Positions 42,801 through 51,238 of a DNA stretch of 64,000 bases are shown piece after piece. The position numbers and the translations under genes were made by a program. This stretch comes from Hyphomicrobium facile. GTDB lineage: Bacteria > Pseudomonadota > Alphaproteobacteria > Rhizobiales > Hyphomicrobiaceae. The stretch's first letter is position 1; each line of letters opens with the position of its first letter. The stretch lies in the NCBI RefSeq assembly GCF_900116175.1, contig NZ_FPCH01000001.1, forward strand, positions 1,398,006 to 1,462,005, read 5' to 3'. Below the pieces are notes generated by a model, which did not search any database, was not told the origin of the DNA, and worked only from the letters and a program-made list of their open reading frames with translations.

Positions 42801-43613
42801 CTTTGGGGCCAAGCCTTCGGAGCCGGATTAAACCAAAATGGACGCGAACAAGTCGACGGCTATGATGCTCGCATCTACGGTGCACTTGCCGGTTACGACA
42901 ACTGGATCTCACCAGGAGTTCGCGTCGGTGTCGCCGGTGGTTATGCGAATACCCGGATTACCGGCGACGGAGATACTTCGCGAAACCACACCGAAATCGA
43001 CAGCTACCTGTTCCAAGCCTACGGTGCGGTCAAGGGATCGGGATGGTATGCGTCGGCGCGCACGGGCTTCACTTGGAATGATTATGACACCACGCGTGTT
43101 CTGACCATTCCCTTCACCGATAAGGCAGAGGGCAGCCATGACGGCGGTCAATTCAATGCTTCGGTCGAAATCGGTGCTCCCATGCGTTTCGCCAGCACGA
43201 TCCTTACGCCCGTCGCATCGCTGACGTATTCGCGGCTTCACCAGAACGGCTATACGGAGAGCAGCGATGGCGGCATGGCGCTCGACGTTGCCAGCCAGGA
43301 TAACGACTCGCTGGTGTCCGGCCTCGGTCTGAAGGTGCTCGTTCCCATCGCGAACGATACTGTCATCCAGGGCCGCGCACTGTGGCTGCATGAATTTGCC
43401 GACGACGCACAGAACGTCACGGCGAGCTTTGCAGCAGGCGGCGGTACCTTTGCTGCAGGCGGCCCCGCGGTTGGACGAGACACTGCAGCGCTCGGCGTCG
43501 GTATGCTCGCTCAGATCAGCGCGGAATCGACGTTCGAACTGAACTACGACGCCAACGTTCGCGAGGATTACCTGGCGCACATCGGTTCGGCCCGTATCGA
43601 CGTTCACTTCTAA
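39891..43613 (+). CDS. Autotransporter (type Va) with beta-helix passenger
   Basis: A protein of 1240 residues from the ATG at 39891 (GTG at 39876 is in frame but weaker). Signal peptide to about residue 35 (SQQALAACAG). The passenger (~36-950) is rich in Asn/Gly/Thr with repeated GTI/NSGTI-type turns (NNGTITND, NSGTISSSI, NNASGTIKA, NYGTIEH, NSGKFDGNI), as in parallel beta-helix passengers. A run of Asp (GGGDDDDDDD) lies near residue 680. The C-terminal ~280 residues form the beta-barrel, from SAALWGQAFGAGLNQNG to the terminal SARIDVHF with final Phe. It is probably displayed on or released from the outer surface as an adhesin-like protein; no catalytic motif was found. Confidence 0.9.
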   Translation: MSVSNHVLRRPAAQLMLASLGAALCMGVSQQALAACAGSVASPNSNAVTVLCNNAGGDPNANLTVNDNTTYVDTTTKASGSNVLLQFDGHGRELINNGTITNDRIINGGSGRNHTAVVMGASTINAGNGTTFDSVTVGATTTTIKLGPTVNAGWVNQSIVLGSYDGDDFAPGQAFVIQSVDTVNNTVTVVGVVPSTYTGAGDQRYSIVSNYGGTTTVNGVAYNNVIINSGTISSSIKGAEITANQTGASPTITSASNTGTVKGVTTSVAGTYLIQNNASGTIKATHDGIGTTAAVEAGGQVTSLTIENSGKIIAERTTALTLAAVSATAAPTATEANWPGFTAQNVALVSGVYSEEEAQSITVNNRAGGLIQGKGDYSGALYLRAEEQSITNYGTIEHLSSSGDYSKGYAIASVSNGGEIRELEFTNYGTVHGDILSVNGNALRWYALSTSGIGSVDSRLLINSHTGQANSEIENKASGTIIGNFWYSNGEHELENEGKIVGNIDVDQRDTTYGTVSGSVVTVLAGDDDNPGPSNNTSQGAGFTIRGDKTFEFENSGSFTGNLTITNATSTITNGVYGSQTINKTVASDNSIENSGKFDGNITIKDVAGAKNTVTLVDDGFGRKDDGSVNTATGNITATTGTGNNILNLEGTGTLRGDVSKFTTLKLAASDDAGGGDDDDDDDAPAASGGPNWTLAFGKTFEFLSAANIDAGTLNVAGTLKTPTANIGEDGTLKGTGTIEGNVLNKGTIDLEDNTLHVVGNVTLDDDAKLATTITNSGNGILAITGHLNADDDAAVVANLERVVWSGESFTVATTTTGITGLPEVAETALMHWDASVVSNNLIITADVVDANEIEGISKPGASAINALLGFDSELGVAMLGVEDEDDVRKAGNQLAPETNFATQQAAIALNNAVGQHIDMRLNAVGATGAAPVASGPYGLGMKQPSDPNRSNLGGGLKDDADFVAPRSAALWGQAFGAGLNQNGREQVDGYDARIYGALAGYDNWISPGVRVGVAGGYANTRITGDGDTSRNHTEIDSYLFQAYGAVKGSGWYASARTGFTWNDYDTTRVLTIPFTDKAEGSHDGGQFNASVEIGAPMRFASTILTPVASLTYSRLHQNGYTESSDGGMALDVASQDNDSLVSGLGLKVLVPIANDTVIQGRALWLHEFADDAQNVTASFAAGGGTFAAGGPAVGRDTAALGVGMLAQISAESTFELNYDANVREDYLAHIGSARIDVHF

Positions 43614-43647
43614 TCCAGGCCTCGTTCGAGGCTCGGTCATCAAGGCA

Positions 43648-43678
43648 GGGGATCGCGTTAATTCGCGGTCCCCTTTTT
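43648..43678 (+). terminator. Rho-independent terminator after the autotransporter
   Basis: GGGGATCGCG-TTAATT-CGCGGTCCCC followed by TTTTT: ten pairs with one G-U, six-base loop and a clean T run, 35 bases after the stop codon. Confidence 0.85.
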
Positions 43679-43798
43679 CGCTTTACGCGCGCACGTCTGG
43701 GCTCAAATTTCGTTTCCGACTTAGCGGGGAATCAGAGGCCTCAGCTTGTTGGTCAGTCGGGAACACAGACAGCGACGGGGAGCGGCCCTAAATGCCAA

Positions 43799-44626
43799 TC
43801 AACTTGTCGGAGCTGCCAATTCGGCTACGGCGACATCACCGTCGGTGACGTAGTGGTTCACGTGCTTCGTGACCAGCTCGTCGCCGGTTTTATAGTTGGT
43901 CACTTTTCCGATGACGCCGCGCTTGCTCAATTCCTCGACGATGAAATTCCGTTCGGCGTTGGTGTCGGAGTCGGTCGCGTGCGTCATTTGAAATGTCATG
44001 CGCGTCAAAGATAAGCCGGTATCCTTGGTGCCGGCTCCCACCCAGAGCACGTGCTCATCGTCCGCTGGGCGCTCGTCGTTCAGCCAGAAGGCGGCTGAGT
44101 TCCAGTCCGTCTCGGCATCCTTGAGATTTTGGGCCCAGAAGCGGACGTGGTGCCGCTTGCGCGGGCTATTTTCGATCGCTTTTTGAAATCCGACGTCCTG
44201 ACCGCGTCCAAAAAGATAGAGCGTGCTGAATGGCGCGGTCGGGTACGGCGTGTTGAGAACGAAGGCCCGTGCCATTCGCCACGAGCTGCCGATGTCCAAC
44301 TTATCCGCTTCGGTCCAGCCCGCAGCCGCGAACGCAGCACGGAGCTGAGCCGCGGTGCCGGCCAATGCCAAGTTCACGGGGTCGCCCGGCAGGCCGTCTC
44401 CCGTGATCGTGAAGCTCGGCACGTGTTGGCGTTGCAGAATTTTCAGACCCATTCGGACGGCGCGCGGGAGAATGAGATACGCGCCGATGACGTACGTGGC
44501 GCTCACGGCGAGGATCCACGGCAGTCTGCGGTCGACCAATTCAAAGACATCCACAATCAGCCAGACGCTCAAGACGCCGAGGCCGAAAATAGCTATCCGC
44601 TGCAATGTGCGAATTGCTAACCGCAT
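43799..44626 (-). CDS. LssY C-terminal domain membrane protein
   Basis: A protein of 275 residues with a GGGAGAG site. Two hydrophobic segments at the N-terminus (~10-30 and ~35-55) are followed by a soluble domain with GDPVNLALAGTAAQLRAAFA, AGWTEADKL and FGRGQDVGFQKAIENSPRKR as in the LssY C-terminal family. LssY was named from the Legionella lss type I secretion locus; the domain's function is unknown. No LssB/LssD relative lies next to it here. Confidence 0.82.
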   Translation of the reverse strand: MRLAIRTLQRIAIFGLGVLSVWLIVDVFELVDRRLPWILAVSATYVIGAYLILPRAVRMGLKILQRQHVPSFTITGDGLPGDPVNLALAGTAAQLRAAFAAAGWTEADKLDIGSSWRMARAFVLNTPYPTAPFSTLYLFGRGQDVGFQKAIENSPRKRHHVRFWAQNLKDAETDWNSAAFWLNDERPADDEHVLWVGAGTKDTGLSLTRMTFQMTHATDSDTNAERNFIVEELSKRGVIGKVTNYKTGDELVTKHVNHYVTDGDVAVAELAAPTS

Positions 44627-44986
44627 AATCTATTCTCTCCCGACAATGGCTCCCCGGGTCACGTGCGTACTAATTCGACGCGCGAATAAGGGATGCAATC
44701 GCAAACTTTTCCGAGATCGATCGATTCCGCCAGCTAATAGCGTCTTCGTTAACCGCTACCTTTCATGTCGCCGGTGAGGTGGGCAAGTGCATGACCGCTT
44801 CGTGACACTAACCGGAGCTGTTGGATCGAGGTCTGTTAGGGCCCGGTCACCGCGGCCGACCAACCATTTAGCCTTCAACACGCTTGAGCCAGAATGTAGC
44901 GGCCGCTCCGATGTTACTATACGGTAGTGGCTCAATTTGAGAGATCAGATCGCGGTCCGTAGTTCCTCTGACTGGGTTTTAAGTCG
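44627..44986. other. 360-base divergent intergenic region
   Basis: Lies between the LssY-C gene (minus) and the HWE kinase gene (plus). No gene, hairpin or regulator site was recognised. The only EcfG-type GGAAC found is on the minus strand near 44960 without a matching -10 at the proper distance. Confidence 0.4.
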
Positions 44987-45715
44987 ATGGTCGAGCATAG
45001 TTTGCGCAGCACGGGAAGCGCAAAAATTTCCGATGAAGAGTTCCGTCTGAAATTTGAGAATGCGGACCTTCGCCGCTTGCTGATCGAGGCTGGCTTGCAT
45101 TCTGCCGAACAGGATGTTGCGGCCAAATTGCATACACTGCTGATGGAAGAACTCTACCATCGCGTTCAAAACACGCTGGCGGTGACCCAGGCGATTGCAT
45201 CCCAAAGCATCAGCAGCGCTCAAAGCTTGGAAGAAGCCGGCGATGCAATCCGGCATCGTTTGACGGCATTGAGCAGCGCGCACCGTCTTTTGTTGGAAAC
45301 AAGCTGGGGCCCGACACCCCTAATTTCCATCGTGAAAGCTGCTATCGAGCCGTTTGATGTTCAGGATCACGGGCGTTTCACAATTCAAATTCCCGATGTC
45401 GACGTTACGGCCTTGGCCGTTCAACCGCTCGCATTGATGCTGAACGAATTGTGCACCAACGCGACAAAGTACGGCGCACTTTCCAGCGCGACGGGGACGG
45501 TCTCAATCGTGGCTGAAGGCGATACGACCCAACAATCGTTACGCCTGGTTTGGAAGGAACAGGGCGGCCCGGCCGTGAAAGCTCCCACGCGTCGAAGTTT
45601 TGGATCACGCTTGATCGAGCAAAGTTTGTTTCGCGATGAACGGGCGAAGCTCGCCTTCGGGCCGTCCGGCGTCGTTTGCACGGTCCAGGTTCCTATCGCA
45701 TCAATCGAGAAATGA
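44987..45715 (+). CDS. HWE/HisKA_2-type sensor histidine kinase, soluble
   Basis: A protein of 242 residues without membrane segments or a PAS domain. The first ~50 residues form a helix (coiled coil-like). The phosphoacceptor site is EELYHRVQNTLAVTQAIA, and the ATPase N box is LALMLNELCTNATKYGAL; the later G-box region reads GSRLIEQSLFRDE. This is the class of kinases that feed the alphaproteobacterial general stress response or light/redox pathways. With no sensor domain it probably relies on a partner. Gene stands alone before the riboswitch-controlled B12 operon. Confidence 0.85.
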   Translation: MVEHSLRSTGSAKISDEEFRLKFENADLRRLLIEAGLHSAEQDVAAKLHTLLMEELYHRVQNTLAVTQAIASQSISSAQSLEEAGDAIRHRLTALSSAHRLLLETSWGPTPLISIVKAAIEPFDVQDHGRFTIQIPDVDVTALAVQPLALMLNELCTNATKYGALSSATGTVSIVAEGDTTQQSLRLVWKEQGGPAVKAPTRRSFGSRLIEQSLFRDERAKLAFGPSGVVCTVQVPIASIEK

Positions 45716-46292
45716 TCCGCCTCGAATTTGCTGGCGCGTTTTCTTCTCGGAAGTGTCCTGCCCGAGCGCTCCGCTTTCTGCCGCGTGTGGCAGTTTTTCG
45801 TCATTGACTCGTTATCGTCGATCGTGTGCTTATGGCGATGTGACGGTTCCATTCGCGTGAAGTCGCGCGGATGGTGAAAATGGGAACGCGGTGCGACACC
45901 TTTGGTGTCAATGCCGAGACTGCCCCCGCAACTGTAAGCGGCGAGTCCGCTCCGGTTATACCACTGATGGCCTCATTCTGGAGGCCCTCGGGAAGGTCGG
46001 AGAAGACGCTCGAGCCGCAAGTCAGGAGACCTGCCATCACAAGCTGCCCATCTCCCGTGCGTGGGGCGCGGAAGAGCGGAAACCCGTAGCGGCGGCTGAT
46101 GTGTCAACCGGTGGGGAGCCACGCAGGTCGTGCGGGTCGTTGCGCTGAGGGGATAAAATACTGCGCCGAACGTCAGTTTGAACACGATCCCTTGGGGAGA
46201 CGTGAACGAGGACGCGTGCGGGTATCCACTGAGCCTTTGCCGGTATGCCCTCTGGGAGCGATCCACCCTTACGTCATGCGACGGGGGTCTTC
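45716..46292. other. 577-base leader region of the B12 operon
   Basis: No gene. It holds the promoter and the cobalamin riboswitch (45845-46037), then about 255 bases of leader before the ATG at 46293, where the expression platform should lie. CGGGGGTCTT before that ATG is the likely ribosome binding site. Confidence 0.6.
45845..46037 (+). promoter_or_regulatory. Cobalamin (adenosylcobalamin) riboswitch
   Basis: Conserved blocks appear in order: GGTTCC at the start, GGGAACGCGGTGCG, the core CTGCCCCCGCAACTGTAAGC, CCACTG, CTCGGGAAGG, and the B12 box GCCGCAAGTCAGGAGACC then TGCC. The spacing fits the class I cobalamin aptamer. It stands upstream of btuB on the same strand, so B12 would shut off receptor production. 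The distance to the coding start suggests control through the ribosome binding site or termination in the leader; which is not visible. Confidence 0.95.
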
Positions 46293-48332
46293 ATGCAACG
46301 CGTCTTCATGCGCCGCACCGCAAGTGCAGCCATACTCTGTACAATCACATCACTTTCCGCGATCGAAGCCAGCGCTCAAGTATCCACTGCGCCGCTTACC
46401 GATCTCCCGGAAGTCACAGTTACATCCACCGAGGATCCTCAGGCGAAGAAGAAGGCGCCGACTGCCGCTCAACAAAGCTCGACACCTCGTAATTCCGGCG
46501 GCGGGGCCGCAGGGACGGCCCGTGGCGCCGATAATTCGGATGTGGCCGTTTCGCCGACCGGCATCGCCTCGCCTGTCGAGCAGATCGCAAGCTCCGTTAC
46601 GGTCATCACATCAAAGGAAATCCAGGCGCAGCAGCGCCGCACGCTGCCGGACGTTCTCAAGAGCGTTCCGGGGCTCAACGTCGTGCAGAGGGGCGGCCCC
46701 GGTGGCCAGACCTCAATTTTCATGCGCGGAACAAACTCAAATCACACGAAGATCTTGATCGATGGCATCGACGTCAGCGATCCGAGCAATTCCAACCGCA
46801 GCTTTGACATCGGCCAGTTGCTGACGACGGACATCGAACGCGTCGAAGTCTTGCGCGGCCCGCAGAGCGGCCTTTACGGCGCGGATGCCTTGGGCGGCGT
46901 CATCGTCATCAATACCAAGGCGGGGAAGGGACCGCCCAAGGCCACCGGCATGATCGAAGGCGGCTCGTTCGGCACGTTCAACCAGGCAACGAGCATCAGC
47001 GGCGGGACAGACCGCTACAACTACTCGTTCAACGCTTCGCATTTTCGTGCCGACGATACGCCGGTTACGCCGTTCGATCTTCTGTTGCCAGGCGAGGCGC
47101 GCCACAGCAACCGTTACGACAACTGGACGTATTCGACGAAGATCGGCGTGGACCTGACAAAGGACGTGACGGTGAATTTCGTCACTCGCTATACTGATGC
47201 GACGTTGCACTACACCAGCGATAATTACGACTATCCGAGCCACCCCAGTTCATCGCTGTCGCGTTCGGATTTCGATCAGCTCTTTACGCGCGGCGAAGTC
47301 GTGTGGATGGCGCTGGGTGGCAACCTGACGAACTTCTTCGGCGTCAACTATGCCAATCTCCAGACGTACAACTTCGATCCCTTATCGGGGAGAAATTCCA
47401 GCGAAGGAGAACGTTTCAAATACGACTGGCGCAGCGTTCTTCGCGTGGGCCCCGGCTATACGATCGTGACCGGCGCCGAGCATCATAACGAGCAGCTCGA
47501 TTCCCCGGCTCTGTTCGCCGAGGAGTGGAACAATGCGGCATTCGCGGAGCTGCAGTCGGAGATCTTCCGCAACTTCTTCCTTGTCGCCAACGTCCGGTAT
47601 GATGACAACGAAAGCTTCGGCGGTCACACTACGTGGCGCGTCGCGCCGGCCTACGTCATCGAAGCGACGGGCACAAAGCTGAAGGGCAGCATCGGCACCG
47701 CGTTCAAAGCGCCGACGCTCAGCCAGCGGTTCCAGGATTCTCCGCCGTACTTCTATGGCAATCCGAACCTCGCGCCCGAGGAAAGTCTTGGCATGGATGC
47801 CGGATTCGAGCAGGCCATTCTCGGAGGGCGCGCTCAGTTTGGTGCAACCTACTTTTTCAACGACATCACAAATCTGATCGAAAGCAACGCGACCTACACG
47901 TCATATGACAATGTCGGCAAAGCCCGAACCTCGGGCGTGGAAGTCTTTGCGTCGGCCGATGTTGCGGACAACCTTCGTATTCGCGCGGACTATACCTATA
48001 CGGAGGCGACCAACGAAATCACGCACGCGCAACTGCTTCGCCGTCCGCGCAACAAGGCGAGTTTGTCGGCCGGCTGGACGCCCTATGATCCGCTGCTGCT
48101 GACCGCGTCGCTGGTCTACATCGGCGAAGCGGCCGACATCGATCGCTCAACCTATGCCAATGTCACTCTGCCGGGTTTCACGCTGGTCAACGTGGCGGCC
48201 GACTATAACCTCAAGGACGGCATCAGTCTCTTCGGGCGGATCGACAACCTCTTCGACAAACACTACGAAAATCCGAACGGCTTCGAAGGGACCGGGATTG
48301 GCGCTTATGCCGGTCTTCGGTTCACGAACTGA
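46293..48332 (+). CDS. btuB: TonB-dependent vitamin B12 receptor
   Basis: A protein of 679 residues from the ATG at 46293 (ATG at 46308 also possible). Signal peptide to about residue 29 (ends EASAQ). The TonB box region is LPEVTVTST. A low-complexity linker rich in Ala, Lys and Gly (~40-90) is unusual in length. The plug has SSVTVITSKEIQAQQRRTL, LKSVPGLNVVQRGG and GQTSIFMRGTNSNHTKILID, then VEVLRGPQSGLYGADALGGV. The barrel ends in DNLFDKHYENPNGFEGTGIG and the terminal GLRFTN. The riboswitch upstream and CbiZ downstream support cobalamin/cobinamide as ligand. Confidence 0.92.
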   Translation: MQRVFMRRTASAAILCTITSLSAIEASAQVSTAPLTDLPEVTVTSTEDPQAKKKAPTAAQQSSTPRNSGGGAAGTARGADNSDVAVSPTGIASPVEQIASSVTVITSKEIQAQQRRTLPDVLKSVPGLNVVQRGGPGGQTSIFMRGTNSNHTKILIDGIDVSDPSNSNRSFDIGQLLTTDIERVEVLRGPQSGLYGADALGGVIVINTKAGKGPPKATGMIEGGSFGTFNQATSISGGTDRYNYSFNASHFRADDTPVTPFDLLLPGEARHSNRYDNWTYSTKIGVDLTKDVTVNFVTRYTDATLHYTSDNYDYPSHPSSSLSRSDFDQLFTRGEVVWMALGGNLTNFFGVNYANLQTYNFDPLSGRNSSEGERFKYDWRSVLRVGPGYTIVTGAEHHNEQLDSPALFAEEWNNAAFAELQSEIFRNFFLVANVRYDDNESFGGHTTWRVAPAYVIEATGTKLKGSIGTAFKAPTLSQRFQDSPPYFYGNPNLAPEESLGMDAGFEQAILGGRAQFGATYFFNDITNLIESNATYTSYDNVGKARTSGVEVFASADVADNLRIRADYTYTEATNEITHAQLLRRPRNKASLSAGWTPYDPLLLTASLVYIGEAADIDRSTYANVTLPGFTLVNVAADYNLKDGISLFGRIDNLFDKHYENPNGFEGTGIGAYAGLRFTN

Positions 48333-48339
48333 AACTCCT

Positions 48340-48367
48340 GCGAGAGGGCAGTCAAACGCCCTCTCGC
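48340..48367 (+). terminator. Perfect hairpin between btuB and the next gene
   Basis: GCGAGAGGGC-AGTCAAAC-GCCCTCTCGC, ten perfect GC-rich pairs, eight bases after the btuB stop codon. It has no T run. It may reduce read-through or protect the btuB mRNA end while letting some transcription pass to the following gene, which has its own strong ribosome binding site. Confidence 0.55.
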
Positions 48368-48413
48368 CTCGGACTGCCTCTGTGCTATTATCTGACAATA
48401 CAGGAGACATCGA

Positions 48414-48965
48414 ATGACCTTGAAGACGCTCACCAACGACAACGCCGCCACCGGACTTTGGATCGCGTTGATCGCCGCTCTCACGATCGCCGGCAGCTTG
48501 ACATTCGCGTGCGCTGCGCCGCTCGCGGCCGTCGCCGCGATCGCCGGAACGAAAATGAAGAGCGGCGAAGGCGTTGCGCTGGTCGTAGTGGCTTGGCTCG
48601 CGAATCAGGTCGTCGGTTATGGAATTCTCGACTATCCGATGACGGCGGACTCGTTCGCTTGGGGCGCTGCAATCGGCGTTGCTAGCGTTGTTGCGTTCTT
48701 GGGAACACGCGTCGTCTCGGTCGCTGCGGGATCATCGCCACTCGTTCTCGCCGGCGCATTTCTCGCAGCTTTCGCGGCATACGAGGCGGCGCTCTATGGA
48801 GCCGGATTTGTTCTCGGATCTTCGGATGAGGCGTTCTCCGCGGCGGTTGTGGAGCGCGTCTTGATGATCAATCTCGCGGCGTTCGCCGGTTTGCTTCTGT
48901 TGCATCGTGCGGCGGTCGCGATTTCGTTGATCCGGTCTGAAGACGCTCTCCCGGCAACGGCTTAA
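48414..48965 (+). CDS. Small polytopic membrane protein of the B12 locus, candidate BtuM-like cobalamin permease
   Basis: A protein of 183 residues with a strong site (ACAGGAGACATCG). It has about five to six hydrophobic helices: ~14-34, ~50-68, ~78-100, ~105-125, ~145-165. A single Cys at position 33 in LTFACAAPLAAVAAIAG lies at the end of helix 1, followed by WLANQVVGYGILDYP. It lies between BtuB and CbiZ, and no BtuC, BtuD or BtuF gene is present, so an inner-membrane transport role is attractive. BtuM proteins are solitary S-component-like B12 transporters of about this size with a key Cys. The match is inferred from context and architecture and is not proved. Confidence 0.45.
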   Translation: MTLKTLTNDNAATGLWIALIAALTIAGSLTFACAAPLAAVAAIAGTKMKSGEGVALVVVAWLANQVVGYGILDYPMTADSFAWGAAIGVASVVAFLGTRVVSVAAGSSPLVLAGAFLAAFAAYEAALYGAGFVLGSSDEAFSAAVVERVLMINLAAFAGLLLLHRAAVAISLIRSEDALPATA

Positions 48966-48984
48966 ATCCCGGCCTTCTACAACT

Positions 48985-49725
48985 CTAGCCTTCTACGACG
49001 GCGGCGAGCTGCATGGCCTCCATGTCCTGGAGCCATGCGGCTATGCCGTCGCGCATTGCCTTGTAGACCGCCGCTCCGATTGCTTCGCCGGCGGCCGTAT
49101 GCATTCCCGCGAACCGCACGGAGCCGCCACGGGGTGCCGCCACGACGATGCAGTCGGTGCCGGTCCCCGTAATCGCGACGCCGGATCGGCGCACACCAGC
49201 ATCGAGAATAGCGGCCGTTCTTGCTTCAGCTGCAATCGTGATCGCTTCGATCAAAGCCGCTTCCGTAAGCGACTTTGATATATGCACCATCGTGTTGATC
49301 GTACCGACGCTCGTTCGTGCGGCGGCGAACCGCTGGCCTACTCTCTCCCCATTCGAGAGCCCGACGGTGGTGACGCACGTCGCAACGTCGTCCTCAACCG
49401 CGACTTGCGACGTGTGATGCCTGCTTACGTCGCGCGACGTGATGAGCGAGACGGCATCCGCCAGTTTGGCTTTCGCGATGCGGCTGGCAATGATCTGCTC
49501 GGGGTCCTGACCGGCAGGCAAATCGGCATCGCGGATTTCGATCCAGGCCACCTGCCGGGCATTTTGAAATCCCGGCCTTGTGAGCGACCAACTCAGCATT
49601 TGCTGGGGCTCATGGAAGTTTGCGAGCAGGAGCCGGTGCGTGTGGGAGAGGGCAAAAGGAACGCTTGGAAGGTCGGTAGCGCACATTCCGGTTACCTGAT
49701 CCGCCGCATCTTCCTTTCGTCTCAT
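48985..49725 (-). CDS. cbiZ: Adenosylcobinamide amidohydrolase
   Basis: A protein of 246 residues from the ATG at 49725 (a TTG precedes it). Family motifs: GLSNGERVGQRF, TSVGTINTMVHIS, then ALIEAITIAAEARTAAIL, SGVAITGTGTDCIVVAAP and FAGMHTAAGEAIGAAVYKA. CbiZ cuts the aminopropanol side chain from adenosylcobinamide to give cobyric acid, so imported corrinoids can be rebuilt. It is transcribed towards the btuB operon and its own promoter lies in the ~200 bases before 49928. No second riboswitch was found there. It supports use of external corrinoids by this organism. Confidence 0.92.
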   Translation of the reverse strand: MRRKEDAADQVTGMCATDLPSVPFALSHTHRLLLANFHEPQQMLSWSLTRPGFQNARQVAWIEIRDADLPAGQDPEQIIASRIAKAKLADAVSLITSRDVSRHHTSQVAVEDDVATCVTTVGLSNGERVGQRFAAARTSVGTINTMVHISKSLTEAALIEAITIAAEARTAAILDAGVRRSGVAITGTGTDCIVVAAPRGGSVRFAGMHTAAGEAIGAAVYKAMRDGIAAWLQDMEAMQLAAVVEG

Positions 49726-49927
49726 CAACTGTCGTGCCCTGGGGTCTATGCGAGTTGTACGCCTGTGCGAATGCGAGGGGACCCAACGCAGGATCGCAGC
49801 GTGCTTTGTGTTGGATTAGCCGTGGTTCCGCCCGTTGCCAAGCGTCGAGATGTCTCCGCGCCGTGCTTGGGTTCGATCATGCAACATTTGTCAGGGGGTA
49901 CTTGTCGCGCAACTGCGTGGAACGCCG

Positions 49928-51238
49928 CTAGACGATCCAAACGCCGAGGCGCCGGCGGGCCATCAGGACTCCGACTGCGGCGGTGACGATCGCCTCGAAC
50001 GCGTTGAACAGAGCTATCCCCAGAAGCAGCCCTTGGCTTGCGAGAATGATCTTGGCGGCTGTTCCCGCGGCGATGATGCAGATGCGCGCGCGTGAGTATT
50101 CGCGCTCCATCCCGCACATCGGAGCGACGAGGCTATGCAAGCCGCCGATTGCGGATACCAGAGGCCCGAGCGCAAGGACTGGTAGGAGGATCGCGTATTT
50201 CGCGAATTCCGGCCGGAATATCGACATTATCTCGGTTCGAAAGATCAGCAAGACAACTGACAAGAACACGACGATCGAGCCAACGCCTCGCGAGATCTGT
50301 CGCGATAGCCTCACGATCTCGCGGGGATTATGCTCGCTATATGCCAACGGAATGAGGGGCGCGCTGGTGATCGCAGCTCCATAGGGCAGCAAATACAGAA
50401 TCTGAATTGTCCTCTGGGCTGCGTAGTAGGCGCCGAGTTCTACGCTCGATACCGAAGACATTATGCCGAGAACGAGAATGTCGATTTGCGTTCCCGCTTG
50501 GCTGATGAAATTGAGCGCGAAGAACGCAAGGCCGCTGGGCTTCGGATATTCTGAAAGCGCGGCGGGATCGCCTTTCGGAGTTCTGTACCAAGCACGCAGC
50601 ACAAACGCCGCCGAAATTGCGATCGGGACGAGGTAAGCCACCAGAAGCAGCCAACCCAAGAGTGTCGCGTTGGGATGCGCATGCCCGAAGACGATGACGA
50701 CCAGGCCCGCCGCCAAGATCAGCTTCCAAGCGATTTCCTTTGCGAACACCGCCGGCAAGGTATGTCCGCATCCCCGCTGAATTGCGAAGTTCAGCTCGTT
50801 CAATCCGCTCATGATAACGAGGCCGCCGAGGAGGCCTAGAATCTCAAAGTCCGAAGACCGAAGCGCGTGGTAACCGTAGAGCATTCCGACGGCCGCGAAA
50901 AACAGCAGCCCTGCGCCGGCGATGATTAAGCAGCGTTTCAATAGAGGGCGAAACCCATGATTTCCGCGCGCGACGACGAGGGGCAAGTCGCGAAGCAATA
51001 TCGACTCTTGGCCGATGGTTGCGACGCCGCCAAAGAGTGCTGCTGATGACATCAGCAGAACGAAATCGCCAAAGCCTTGCGTGGTCGTAGCGCGAGCCGC
51101 AAGCGCGATGATGATGTAGCCGAGCCCCGCGCCGCAAATCCGCATGAACAGCGCGGTCGATTGCTCTATTCGCTCACGAGAAACGTAGGTTGCGAGCAGC
51201 TTCCACTCTGCGAAAGACGAATATTTCGCGCTGCTCAT
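49928..51238 (-). CDS. Polysaccharide flippase-like membrane protein (second copy type)
   Basis: A protein of 436 residues with about twelve membrane helices. The start has TALFMRICGAGLGYIIIALA followed by ARATTTQGFGDFVLLMS, as in Wzx/PST-type flippases. Helix-loop pairs such as LGAYYAAQRTIQILYLLP fit the family. Its sequence differs from the flippase at 5066. It is divergent from the GT4-WecG-polymerase operon and is probably the exporter for the same glycan. Substrate unknown. Confidence 0.8.
   Translation of the reverse strand: MSSAKYSSFAEWKLLATYVSRERIEQSTALFMRICGAGLGYIIIALAARATTTQGFGDFVLLMSSAALFGGVATIGQESILLRDLPLVVARGNHGFRPLLKRCLIIAGAGLLFFAAVGMLYGYHALRSSDFEILGLLGGLVIMSGLNELNFAIQRGCGHTLPAVFAKEIAWKLILAAGLVVIVFGHAHPNATLLGWLLLVAYLVPIAISAAFVLRAWYRTPKGDPAALSEYPKPSGLAFFALNFISQAGTQIDILVLGIMSSVSSVELGAYYAAQRTIQILYLLPYGAAITSAPLIPLAYSEHNPREIVRLSRQISRGVGSIVVFLSVVLLIFRTEIMSIFRPEFAKYAILLPVLALGPLVSAIGGLHSLVAPMCGMEREYSRARICIIAAGTAAKIILASQGLLLGIALFNAFEAIVTAAVGVLMARRRLGVWIV

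Noticed and set aside
49729..49927. A second cobalamin riboswitch upstream of cbiZ
   Set aside because: The conserved core and B12 box are absent on both strands.
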